A DNA stretch of 12,434 nucleotides from contig JAWXCI010000065.1 of the NCBI GenBank assembly GCA_034408895.1, forward strand, positions 1 to 12,434. Reading direction: 5' to 3'. Below the pieces are notes generated by a model. The model was not told the DNA's origin. It searched no databases and was given only the letters and a program-made list of their open reading frames with translations. Made by a program: the position numbers and the translations under genes. Below, one piece after another: positions 1-7,784 of this stretch. How positions within the stretch are numbered: position 1 is the first letter of the stretch; each line of letters starts with the position of its first letter. Origin of the DNA: UBA4660 sp034408895. Lineage in GTDB: Bacteria; Bacteroidota; Bacteroidia; Flavobacteriales_D; Sanyastnellaceae.

Positions 1-1259
1 AATTTCTGTATGAACTGTTTTTTATTCATCACTACCACGAGGTAATAATTACCCCGTGCAAGTTCACCCACATCAATGTGTTGCGCTTCCGCAGTGGTCT
101 TCCTTTCTTCGTTGCGGATTGTTCTTCCCATGTCATCAACAATGATGATCTGAATTTCGGTATCCGTTATTCCTGCCACGAAAAGATCATCCAATACAGG
201 ATTGGGATAAAGAGTAAATGCGTGTTGGTTGTTTTCGAAAATGGATGCGGTGCCATCAATCACCACGCTATCCAGCAATGTAATATTTCCACACGGACTA
301 TAAACATCCAATACGAAATAGTATGTACCCGAGCCGGGAAAAATAGTAGCCCCCACATCCCCCACTTCCCAAGTGGTGGTGTCCTGTCCATTATCCACCA
401 GCACCGAATCCACGGTGAATGCTGCTTCCAGGTTAATGGTTGTAAAGAACCCTGATGTGTCGAAAACAAGATCGGCCCACACTAGTGGATTGATGTTCCA
501 TTGTTCCTCGTTGCCTGATACTGTTTCCTGGACAAACTGCTGTATGATTTCAGCATCGTCAGGAGTAACGCCATCCGGCACATAGCCGCCTGCTGCTGAT
601 TGACCGAAAATGACGGTGTACAAGGTGGCAGCAGCAAGGTAAGTTCCTGCAACCTTAGGATGATGGTTGTCCACGTCATAAAGCGGCATTTCACCATCGG
701 TGTAGTCAACAATACTTCGCCATACTTCGCCCACAGGTGCTGCCCATGCATCATTGAGTTGTGCCAATTGCAGGTATCGCGAGGTGAGAGAATCCTGCTG
801 ACCATCAAAACTGCAAACCCACGGATACTCATCACAGTTTTCCACATCGCCTTCTTTTCCTGCCCATGTCATGAAGAAAATGGGTTTTATGCACTCATAA
901 TTTTCGCGGGCATAGCTGCATAGATCTGAAGCCGATTCTGCTACCTCAGTTTCAAAAATTTCAGTGCTCAATGCCGGCAATTGGTGTTGCTCCTGCAGCA
1001 CAATGTGATCCCAGTCCTCCATGGGAATCCAGCCCAGCGTTTGCGCGTTGGTGGTATGATCATCCAGCGTCATGGTGTTGGGCGCATTCATTCCCCAATA
1101 CAGCGAATCGCCCAATGAGGCAGCAATCAATTGGATGGTAAGTGGCAAATCGTTATGGTTGGTATAGCTGTCGCCTAGGAACAAAACTTTTTTAGTGTCG
1201 TCCTGTGCTTTTGACAAAATGGTGAGTGAGATGAAAGCAAGTGTAAAAAGGGTTTTCAT
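1..1259 (-). CDS. Secreted GDSL/SGNH-type hydrolase with T9SS sorting domain (3' end cut by window edge)
   Basis: Reading the minus strand from the ATG at 1259 gives 419 open codons with no stop before the window edge, so the last few residues are missing. Residues 1-18 form a signal peptide ending SKA-Q. The catalytic block VLFLGDSYTNHND (25-37) is the GDS(L) nucleophile motif with Ser31. DNHHP (197-201) supplies the DxxH pair (Asp197, His200) that closes an SGNH active site. The C-terminal part holds a beta-rich segment and then a type IX secretion type-A sorting domain starting at YPNP (351-354). The product is probably exported and attached to the cell surface or released; an ester substrate is likely but cannot be named. 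The DUF4886 group is the closest family I can think of. It lies 63 bp downstream of the pdeM-like gene on the same strand. Confidence 0.85.
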   Translation of the reverse strand, partial: MKTLFTLAFISLTILSKAQDDTKKVLFLGDSYTNHNDLPLTIQLIAASLGDSLYWGMNAPNTMTLDDHTTNAQTLGWIPMEDWDHIVLQEQHQLPALSTEIFETEVAESASDLCSYARENYECIKPIFFMTWAGKEGDVENCDEYPWVCSFDGQQDSLTSRYLQLAQLNDAWAAPVGEVWRSIVDYTDGEMPLYDVDNHHPKVAGTYLAAATLYTVIFGQSAAGGYVPDGVTPDDAEIIQQFVQETVSGNEEQWNINPLVWADLVFDTSGFFTTINLEAAFTVDSVLVDNGQDTTTWEVGDVGATIFPGSGTYYFVLDVYSPCGNITLLDSVVIDGTASIFENNQHAFTLYPNPVLDDLFVAGITDTEIQIIIVDDMGRTIRNEERKTTAEAQHIDVGELARGNYYLVVVMNKKQFIQK

Positions 1260-1322
1260 GGATTGAAATTTTCGCCAAAGAAAAACAGAATTGATCAATG
1301 ATCGAAAGAAATACAGCAACGG

Positions 1323-2006
1323 TTAGCATGAGATTGCAACCAGCCTGTTGTTGGCAATGGCATAAACCTGATCGCCCGCTGCCGGATGTATGATATGGGA
1401 ACCGGTGAACGATCCGAATGCTGGCATCACCACCCTATGTTTCATCACATAAAAACAGGGCATCACTACGCTGCGCATTACTCGCGATGAAAGCCGGTAG
1501 GCCGGATGTATGTGGCCGCAAACGTTGATGAATTCCTTGCTGATATCTTCCACTGGTTCATGTGTGAGCAACAGATCACCCAGGTTCTTGCACTTCATCA
1601 TCTGGAATAAAGCGTTGGAATAAATTTCGCGCTTCAGTATGTCGTGATTGCCAAGAATGAGAGTTCGTTGCACCTGCGGATAGTTATCCAGGAAATCAAT
1701 GAACGATTTCCATTCATCATTCAAAGCGCTGTGGAAAAGATCGCCCAGAAAAATTATTTCCCGGGGTGAATACAAATCCATCACACCGGAAAGTTTCCAA
1801 TAATTGTTTTTTTCCACCAGGTGCGAAATGGGTATGCCCGCCTTGCTGAAATGGGTTGCTTTTCCAGCATGAAGATCGGAAATGATAAGAGCACAGTGCG
1901 CGGGAATAAACATGGCACCGGAAACATGCAGCACCACATCGGCAGTGTTCAGTATAAGTTTTTGCTCCTGGCTGATTTTGATATTTGCTTCTTGTTGTGC
2001 AGGCAA
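1323..2006 (-). CDS. pdeM: PdeM-like metallophosphoesterase (ligase-associated DNA damage response family)
   Basis: This 227-aa calcineurin-like phosphoesterase has metal-binding motifs in the expected order: SDLHAGKATHFSKAGIP (43-59), GDLFHS (88-93), GNHD (119-122), THE (148-150) and CGHIHP (163-168). The DLHxGK..HFxKAGIP block and the CGHxHP...MPCF layout are typical of the PdeM family, proposed to be a nuclease or phosphodiesterase in DNA repair. The usual partners (Lhr-like helicase, ATP-dependent ligase, exonuclease) are not in this window. The start is unusual: there is no ATG between the upstream in-frame stop (2031-2033) and residue 32, so TTG at 2006 is the best start. The gene is divergent from the TonB receptor, leaving only about 34 bp, so the two promoters must overlap coding sequence. 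Confidence 0.82.
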   Translation of the reverse strand: MPAQQEANIKISQEQKLILNTADVVLHVSGAMFIPAHCALIISDLHAGKATHFSKAGIPISHLVEKNNYWKLSGVMDLYSPREIIFLGDLFHSALNDEWKSFIDFLDNYPQVQRTLILGNHDILKREIYSNALFQMMKCKNLGDLLLTHEPVEDISKEFINVCGHIHPAYRLSSRVMRSVVMPCFYVMKHRVVMPAFGSFTGSHIIHPAAGDQVYAIANNRLVAISC

Positions 2007-2040
2007 CTCTGTTTTCTTTGATGCCGCAAATCAAATGAAC

Positions 2041-4407
2041 ATGATGAACTACCGGGCGAAACAATTGTTGCTATTTGTGATTATCGGTTATTGCCCGCTT
2101 GTTACCGAAGGCGCGGAAGTGTCCAAGGGGATGATGGTGACATCACAAACCAGCGTGCCACTTCGCGGTGTGGTGCTCGATGCTGAGTCAGGCCAACCGG
2201 TTTCGTTCGGGATACTTTATGATGCAGCAGATACCGCTCGCTATGCGATTGTTTCTGTTGATGGAAGATTTGCGTTTGATGATGCCACAGGAATCACCGC
2301 ATTGCGGCTGGAGCGGCAAGGCTATGAAATGCTTGTGAACCTGGAAACTAATCACTCCAATGAACTTACTCTCTATGCAATGCCGGGCTTATCGCAACTG
2401 AATGAAGTGGCTGTGGTGGCTTTTATGGATAACGAGAGGCAATCGAAAGTGCCTGCAAGCATCGGGTACATTGACCGCAGAAAACTGGATGCCACCGATC
2501 AAACATCATTGCAAAACGCACTGAACACTGTACCGGGTGTGGTGATGGACTCACGCGGTTATGGCGGCAGCCACCGCCTGAGCATTCGCGGTAGTGCATT
2601 GCGTTCGCCATTTGCTGTGCGCAATGTGAAGATGTACCTGGAAGGAATTCCGCTTACAAGTCCTGATGGACAAACACCGCTTGAACTGATAGATGCAGCA
2701 GATATCAGCAGCATAGAAATAATAAAAGGCCCTGCCGGAAGTGTGTGGGGCAGTGGCAACGGAGGTGTGCTTCTTTTCAAAGCCAAAAAACCATTGCGCA
2801 AAACGATTCAACTCGGTTCAGGGCTTCAGTATGGCGAGTTCGATCTGCTTCGTTCTAATTCTTTCGCCAATATCGGGTTTGAAAAATCGGGTTTGCGCAT
2901 TTCCCATTCATGGCAGGAGAATTTTGGTTATCGCGAACAGGAATTCAACCGCAAAAACCAGTTGAGCCTCATGGCTGATCACAACATCAACAATAAACAT
3001 TCGCTGTTCGGTTATGGAACTTATTTCAATGGCAACTGGGGTTTGCCCGGAGCATTAACTCTTGAGCAGGTGAGGGAAGATCCAAGGCAGGCAGTTCAGT
3101 ATTCGAAAGATGGAAATGCAAGTGTGTGGCGCGAACGATTGATGGCCGCAGTGGCGCACCACTGGAAAATGAATGATGTCCACGAACTGAAAACTTCGGT
3201 TTACTACCTCAGCACCGATAAGGAAAATCCGTTCGGCACATCGGCTTTCAGCAACGGGTTCAAAGATGAAGGAGCAGATGGTGCAGGTGGTCGCATTGAT
3301 TTTTCATCCCATAAAAAATTGAGTGAGAAACTGCATGTTGCACTGAACCTTGGTGGCGAATACCAGTTCGAGCATTACACCATCAGCGAGGCTGCCAACA
3401 ACATGGGCCAACCGGGCGACTTCCGGTATTTTTTCGATGTAGAGTACAACACGCTTATGGGATTTGCAAGCGCCAATCTTGACTGGGACAACCTGGCATT
3501 TCTCAACATTGGCAGCAGCATCAACACCATGTCGCAACAACTGGGCGGCTACTATCTGGAAGCGCTGGGCAGCGACAGCACTGCGGTGATGAAGAGCGCA
3601 CTACTGCCCCGCGTTGCACTTTCGTTTCAGGTGGTAAAAGATATTTTTCTCTTTACATCTGCCAGTTACGGTAACAGTTATCCAACCATCTTTGAGTTGA
3701 TTGATGCGCAGACCTACCAGTACAGCAGCGACCTTCGCGAAGAAAAAGGAGCGAGCCACGAAGCCGGCATCAAAGGCCTTGAGAAACATTCGGGAATTCA
3801 GTTTGAACTTTCGGCTTACGAGTTTGAGCTGAGTGATGCCATTGTGCAGACTGTTGATACAATTCTTTTTGTACCATCTATTGAAATAGCTACCGTTTAC
3901 GAGAACGCGGGCAGCACCACGCAGCGAGGTGTTGAATTATCACTCGGCAAATCCTTTTCGTTTGATGACAACGGCAATGGTGTGCGACTGTGGTGCGCAG
4001 CAACTGTGAACGATTATATTTTTTCCGATTACGTAAATGATGGCAACGACTTCAGCGGAAAACTACTTCCGGGCGTTGCGCAATCCACTCTCAACGCTGG
4101 ATTGTCCTGCACAGTGATGAAAAACTTTCGTGCTGATGTGATGCACTTCTGGATGGACAAGATGCCGCTCGACAATAACAACACCGTTTGGGGCAATGCT
4201 TATCATCTGCTGAACGCACGGATCAACTATTCTGCATCTTTATGGAAAGAAAATCTTGCACTCACTGTTTTTGGCGGTGCCAATAATTTGTTGGATACGC
4301 AGTACACTTCTTTCTATCAATTGAATGGTGTGGGAGGCAAATACTACAACCCTGCTCCTCCCCTCAATTTATTTGGCGGACTGGCAATAAAGGTGGTGGT
4401 GAAGTGA
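2041..4407 (+). CDS. TonB-dependent outer-membrane receptor
   Basis: The chosen ATG (2041; alternatives 2035 and 2044) gives 788 aa starting with a signal peptide of about 25 residues (MMNYRAKQLLLFVIIGY then TEGA). Residues 41-112 form a carboxypeptidase-regulatory-like beta-sandwich (LRGVVLDAESGQPV... DGRFAFDD), common at the N-terminus of Bacteroidota receptors. Residues about 135-247 are the plug, with LQNALNTVPGV, RLSIRGSALRSPF and IEIIKGPAGSVWGSGNGG. The rest is a 22-strand barrel rich in aromatic/glycine strands. It would import a siderophore, metal complex or other nutrient using TonB energy; the substrate is not readable. The open frame extends back to 1882, but that stretch is antisense to pdeM and carries no signal peptide. 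No partner lipoprotein (SusD) or ABC genes sit beside it. Promoter-like CTTG-N18-TTTCTTTG lies at 1991-2020. Confidence 0.93.
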   Translation: MMNYRAKQLLLFVIIGYCPLVTEGAEVSKGMMVTSQTSVPLRGVVLDAESGQPVSFGILYDAADTARYAIVSVDGRFAFDDATGITALRLERQGYEMLVNLETNHSNELTLYAMPGLSQLNEVAVVAFMDNERQSKVPASIGYIDRRKLDATDQTSLQNALNTVPGVVMDSRGYGGSHRLSIRGSALRSPFAVRNVKMYLEGIPLTSPDGQTPLELIDAADISSIEIIKGPAGSVWGSGNGGVLLFKAKKPLRKTIQLGSGLQYGEFDLLRSNSFANIGFEKSGLRISHSWQENFGYREQEFNRKNQLSLMADHNINNKHSLFGYGTYFNGNWGLPGALTLEQVREDPRQAVQYSKDGNASVWRERLMAAVAHHWKMNDVHELKTSVYYLSTDKENPFGTSAFSNGFKDEGADGAGGRIDFSSHKKLSEKLHVALNLGGEYQFEHYTISEAANNMGQPGDFRYFFDVEYNTLMGFASANLDWDNLAFLNIGSSINTMSQQLGGYYLEALGSDSTAVMKSALLPRVALSFQVVKDIFLFTSASYGNSYPTIFELIDAQTYQYSSDLREEKGASHEAGIKGLEKHSGIQFELSAYEFELSDAIVQTVDTILFVPSIEIATVYENAGSTTQRGVELSLGKSFSFDDNGNGVRLWCAATVNDYIFSDYVNDGNDFSGKLLPGVAQSTLNAGLSCTVMKNFRADVMHFWMDKMPLDNNNTVWGNAYHLLNARINYSASLWKENLALTVFGGANNLLDTQYTSFYQLNGVGGKYYNPAPPLNLFGGLAIKVVVK

Positions 4408-4414
4408 GGTTTTT

Positions 4415-4431
4415 TTCAACGCAGAGTTGAA
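4415..4431 (+). other. Small stem-loop just after the TonB receptor stop
   Basis: TTCAAC, a 5-nt loop and GTTGAA form a 6-bp stem 8 bp after the receptor stop codon. There is no T-run after it on the plus strand (the T-run precedes it), so it is not a classical intrinsic terminator, though it may mark the transcript end. Confidence 0.3.
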
Positions 4432-4515
4432 TAGTCATAAAAATAACAGGGTTATCAGGTTAAGTCGCGAAAAGCTGCTAATCGTTCTTTTCTCCTGGTA
4501 GTCCCATCCCTCCCC

Positions 4516-4523
4516 TTCCCAAA
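4516..4523. repeat. Left target-site duplication, TTCCCAAA
   Basis: This 8-bp direct repeat abuts the left inverted repeat and matches 7809-7816 exactly. An 8-bp duplication is the size typical of IS1595-family insertion. Confidence 0.85.
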
Positions 4524-4547
4524 TGTGGTGATATACTAATTTACACT
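4524..4547. repeat. Left terminal inverted repeat
   Basis: It matches the reverse complement of 7785-7808 at 22 of 24 positions, with mismatches only at positions 1 and 5. The shared core is TGATATACTAATTTACACT. The TAG stop of the HNH gene (4546-4548) overlaps its inner edge. Confidence 0.9.
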
Positions 4548-4990
4548 ATGCGTTTGACTCATCGTTAGATGGCTCATCTGAATCATCACCGTTGTTTTTC
4601 CTGTTACGTAGAATCCAATCAATTGCCCTTTGCAATATTTGGACATCGTCTTTAAACTTTCCCAAACTTGTATTGCAACTACTACAAAGCCATCCTCTAA
4701 TTGTGCCGTCAATATGACTATGGTCTAACACTACATCATTACTATGAAGTCTTCGGAAGTTTCTGTTACAAACTGGACATACAAAAGGTTCTCCCAGAGT
4801 GGGTCTTGGATAAGCTCTTTCAAATGTTCTTTTTTTGTCCGGGATGCGGCTTTATTTTCTTTGCATAGCACTCCCTACAAACGGGTCTGCGTAATACTCT
4901 GTTGTCTTTGCCATACTGATTAGGGGCAAAAGCTTCTTCATTCTTTTCCTCTCCGCATTGGGTGCAGATTTTAAAGCGCTGTTCCTCCAT
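4546..4990 (-). pseudogene. Endonuclease VII-like HNH nuclease, split by a one-base frameshift in an A7 tract
   Basis: Reading from the ATG at 4990 gives 56 codons with a zinc finger (CTQC at 9-12, CREC at 38-41) and then TGA at 4822-4820. The protein resumes in another frame with the endonuclease VII core: CPVC, LDHSHIDGTIRGWLCSSC and N, then KFKDD...LQRAIDWI, ending at TAG 4548-4546. Removing one A from the 7-A run (4830-4836) joins both halves into a 147-aa protein with the known two-part layout. The T4 endonuclease VII active site (Asp40, His41, Asn62) and its zinc cysteines (CxxC twice) have clear counterparts at Asp89, His90, Asn106, C71/C74 and C102/C105. The tail is acidic (DDSDEPSNDES). 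The family cleaves branched or nicked DNA; beside a methyltransferase a restriction-like role is an inference. Real decay, phase variation or assembly error could each explain the break. Confidence 0.82.
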
Positions 4991-5826
4991 AGTTTAATAG
5001 CAAGTCTATCTTCTGCTAACTTACAATAAGCCTTGTTTATTTCGCTGCCAATGTAATATCTCTTTTCAAGGACACAGACTTTTGCAACCGTGCCGCTTCC
5101 CATCATTGGGTCGTAAACAAGGTCGCCTTCATTACTCCAAGTGTATATGTGGTCACGCGCCAACTTTTCCGGAAATATGGCCGGGTGTTCATGAGCAATT
5201 TCATCCACTGTTGAATGACCTTTACCAATGTTGTACTCCCAAACATTAGTTCTCCTTCCGAATTCCCCATAGCCGCCTCGGTTTAGTTTAAGTAGCTCTC
5301 CGTTTTGAAGTCTTTTTGTTCCTTTGTCACCGTTTCTGGCCTCTTTGTTTTCTCTGTCCTTAAGAAGGTTTATTGTTTTTGGTTTCCCCTTGCTGAAAAC
5401 AAACATGTACTCGAAAGACTGCCAGTAGGTATTGTTGTTGCCACAAGCCCCTCTAGGTGGTTTGGCATAAATCATTGTATCGAAAAGGTCAAACCCAATC
5501 TTTTTAAAGTATAACGCTTGCCTAAACGAGGTGCCCGTTTCATTCCCCTTTACAGTGGCATCACCAACAATCCAAACTACAACCCCCCCAGTCTTCGTCA
5601 CTCTGTAAAGTTCTTTTGCTATCTCCTGAAACTGGAATGAGTAGCCGTTGAACTCGTTTTTAGTTACGATGCTTTTATTGTTATACGTCCTCAGTTCATC
5701 ATAAGGGGGAGATGTAACGGTAAGGTCAATCAGACCATTTGGCATTCTTGCCATTGTATCCAAACAGTTTTCGTTGTAAACCCTGTTCTTGTTTAAACAA
5801 ACTGAACTTTCCTTCATTTCTTTCAT
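4852..5826 (-). CDS. Beta-class DNA methyltransferase (N4-cytosine or N6-adenine)
   Basis: This 324-aa SAM-dependent methyltransferase has its motifs in beta-class order: catalytic motif IV TSPPYDELRTY (38-48), a middle target-recognition region (about 125-205), motif X HEHPAIFPEKLARDHI (212-227), and SAM-binding motif I VYDPMMGSGTVAKV (237-250) followed by YYIGSEIN. The SPPY form is frequent in N4-cytosine enzymes but also occurs in adenine enzymes. The start ATG overlaps the upstream stop as ATGA, so translation is probably coupled. The family usually ends soon after motif I-III (here about residue 278), yet this frame runs 46 codons further, out of frame through the nuclease's first zinc finger. 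That tail resembles no methyltransferase end and suggests a lost stop or a long overlap. A full catalytic core makes the enzyme probably functional. Confidence 0.9.
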   Translation of the reverse strand: MKEMKESSVCLNKNRVYNENCLDTMARMPNGLIDLTVTSPPYDELRTYNNKSIVTKNEFNGYSFQFQEIAKELYRVTKTGGVVVWIVGDATVKGNETGTSFRQALYFKKIGFDLFDTMIYAKPPRGACGNNNTYWQSFEYMFVFSKGKPKTINLLKDRENKEARNGDKGTKRLQNGELLKLNRGGYGEFGRRTNVWEYNIGKGHSTVDEIAHEHPAIFPEKLARDHIYTWSNEGDLVYDPMMGSGTVAKVCVLEKRYYIGSEINKAYCKLAEDRLAIKLWRNSALKSAPNAERKRMKKLLPLISMAKTTEYYADPFVGSAMQRK

Positions 5827-6797
5827 TCTTTTTTCTCCGGTGGAACTTTAAGCAATCCTTTCAGCACGTTATCAAAACCATTTTTGCTTTCAGCGGTTTC
5901 TGTTTCAATCGTTAAATCCAAATCTGTAAACGGAATTTCCAGTTGCCCATACTTTTTCTCAAACAGTTTTTTGAATTCAGCCTTTGTGTCAGAAATACTC
6001 ATGAGCGTTCTAACCTCAATTATTTGCCGCTTCAAATGTTCGCGGCCTATCTCTGGTGTAAGTGATTGGTGGAATTTGTATTTCCAGTGGCCCCCCTTAG
6101 TTTTGGAAGTTTTTTCTCTTATTCTAACCATTACTCCCGGGGGCATTTTTTCGTAGATAAAACGGTTGGTTACTTTCCCAATGAACTGGGGTTTTTTCTT
6201 AATGCTGTTCTCCGTCCACGGTCTATTCCATAAGCGATATACCTCTTTGTAAAACGGAACAGTAAAAGTCAGTTGCCACTCAAGAATATCTTCGGCAACA
6301 TACATCTTCAATATCTGTTGCAACGCCTCCTTCGGGCGTTGGTCTTGGTAACCCGTTGCCTCATCAACCAGAGCAATAATGCCCACTTTAGCGAATGCAC
6401 GAACAAGAATCTCACATTGAGTAGCGATTATCTTTTGTCTTGGAGAAAGCGCAATATGTTTACGGGCCTCTAAAAACCCATCACATACATCTACCAGCAC
6501 TGTTGCTTCATATCCATTTATTTTTGTTGCTCCTTTATGGCATTCTATGGGGGCAAAGTGGTCCAGGTTTTTTCCCTTATAGATATAGGGTTTCAGAGTT
6601 TTTTGCTCTAAGTATCGTGTTAATCTGGTCCCCGGTTTTTGACCACTAGGGGGCACGGCTTCATCCACTAAATTTAACGCTTCTTGCATACCCCTTCCAG
6701 ATAGAACTCTGGTGCCATCTTCAAGAATATAACAAGGGATTTTAGGCACTCCCGGAATGAGTTCCAATTCACCCTCATGCGCTATTTTTCTGCTCAT
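5823..6797 (-). CDS. P63C-domain protein
   Basis: This 324-aa soluble protein matches the P63C domain from memory: ALVDEATGYQ (142-151), a helical segment LQQILKMYVAEDILEW (159-174), FYKEVYRLW (182-190), PQFIGKVTNRFIYEKMPPGV (203-222), then KFHQSLTPEIGREHLKRQI (241-259) and a closing TLMSISDTKAEFKKLFEK stretch. The N-terminus (GVPKIPCYILEDGTRVLSGRGMQEAL) is also typical of these proteins. The domain is found in phage and mobile-element proteins and has no established biochemical role. Its start overlaps the end of the transposase gene by 23 bp and its stop overlaps the methyltransferase start (ATGA), placing it inside a coupled operon. The charged C-terminus (EKKE) has no recognisable motif. 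No frameshift is visible here. Confidence 0.82.
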   Translation of the reverse strand: MSRKIAHEGELELIPGVPKIPCYILEDGTRVLSGRGMQEALNLVDEAVPPSGQKPGTRLTRYLEQKTLKPYIYKGKNLDHFAPIECHKGATKINGYEATVLVDVCDGFLEARKHIALSPRQKIIATQCEILVRAFAKVGIIALVDEATGYQDQRPKEALQQILKMYVAEDILEWQLTFTVPFYKEVYRLWNRPWTENSIKKKPQFIGKVTNRFIYEKMPPGVMVRIREKTSKTKGGHWKYKFHQSLTPEIGREHLKRQIIEVRTLMSISDTKAEFKKLFEKKYGQLEIPFTDLDLTIETETAESKNGFDNVLKGLLKVPPEKKE

Positions 6798-7729
6798 GGT
6801 TTATCAATTGTTGATATTTTAGACAGTTGCACATATTTGTCAAGTAGTGATTGAACCTTTCGGATTCAGTTTTTTCGCATGTGTTGTAATGGAATGTGAA
6901 CTCATCTAGATACTTTTGAAAGTGTTCTTTACTTACATGATGGTAAATGCCAATCACACCGTGTTTGAACAAACTCCAAAACCCTCCTATTGAATTTGTG
7001 TGAATGTCACCACGAACATACTCTCTCTTGCCGTGATTGACTACACTGTGATTGTAGACTTTTCCAACCCCCGTGTATGCGCTTGCTTCATCTGTCATTA
7101 GCCTGCTTCCTTTCTCAACATTCTGCAAAATATGAGGCACAACGTTCACCGCCATTGTATCAGTAACTTTTATCGCTTTTACATTTCCGACTCTTTCAAG
7201 CAAACCCGAAAACAGGTTGCTTTTCACCCATGCCAGCACCACCCAATTCTTCACGCAATTTCTTTCGCACAACGTTGTACTTATTCCCTCGTTTGCCACC
7301 AACATAAGTTTCATCTACTTTTCCCGTGTTCTCCATTTCACGTTGAAAGTTTTCGTGATTGAAAGCATAGCGTATGCGGTGTAGGATAAACCAACCTGTC
7401 TTTTGAGTTACATCGAAATCGCGGGCAAATTGGTGACTACTTATCCCTTTCTCGTGACTTGCGATAAGGTCGATAGCGATGAACCATTTTCTAAGCGGAA
7501 CCTTTGTGTCCTCAAAGATTGTCCCCGTGCGCACATTGAAGTATTTCTTTGTGACCTTGCAGCGGTACTTGTTTCCTGCACACTTGTAAACTTTTGAAGT
7601 TGGTTCAAACGGTGAAACTACATGGCCACCCCAACGGATAGCTTCAAGCTCGTTAATGCAGGTTTGCTCATCTGGAAACTTGTTCATCAAGTCCAACACA
7701 CTTGAAAAGGCTTTGATTTCCGGTATCAT
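6775..7729 (-). pseudogene. IS1595/ISXO2-type transposase, frameshifted and with an altered catalytic site
   Basis: Two overlapping frames make one transposase of about 317 aa. The first frame (7729 to about 7205) carries the N-terminal domain (RWGGHVVSPFEPTSKVY), KYFNVRTGTIFEDTKVPLRK (61-80), GISSHQFARDFDVTQKT and the first catalytic Asp in KVDETYVGG (Asp139), then stops at TGA 7198-7196. The second frame resumes at LLERVG (7203) with the second Asp in LMTDEASAYTG and NSIGGFWSLFKHGVIGIYHH, ending at 6775. Deleting one base in the GGGTTT run (7202-7207) restores the frame. In relatives the third catalytic residue is expected at NSIEGFWS; here it is Gly (GGA, one transition from GAA). The zinc-ribbon cysteines are also mostly replaced (SPFE, CKVT), which I believe is normal for one Bacteroidota subgroup. 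The enzyme is probably inactive. Confidence 0.85.
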
Positions 7730-7748
7730 TGTTTTGTGATTTAAGGCA

Positions 7749-7780
7749 CAAAAATAAGTAGTATTCTACACCAATCCAAA
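7749..7780 (-). promoter_or_regulatory. Bacteroidota-type promoter for the transposon operon
   Basis: On the minus strand, TTTG (7780-7777) is followed after 20 nt by TATTTTTG (7756-7749), a full match to the -33 TTTG / -7 TAnnTTTG consensus. It lies just inside the right inverted repeat and about 20 bp before the transposase ATG, so it could drive all four genes. Confidence 0.65.
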
Positions 7781-7784
7781 TTTA

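Noticed and set aside
482..923. Open frames in other phases at the left end
   Set aside because: They overlap the SGNH hydrolase reading frame, which has a signal peptide, catalytic motifs and a sorting domain.
1882..2040. Longer start for the TonB receptor
   Set aside because: The extension is antisense to the conserved pdeM N-terminus and would bury the signal peptide.
4829..4837. A-AAA-AAG looks like a programmed -1 frameshift site in the nuclease gene
   Set aside because: A -1 slip leads into a frame without the HNH core. The core needs +1 (or -2), so the classical heptamer does not explain the split.
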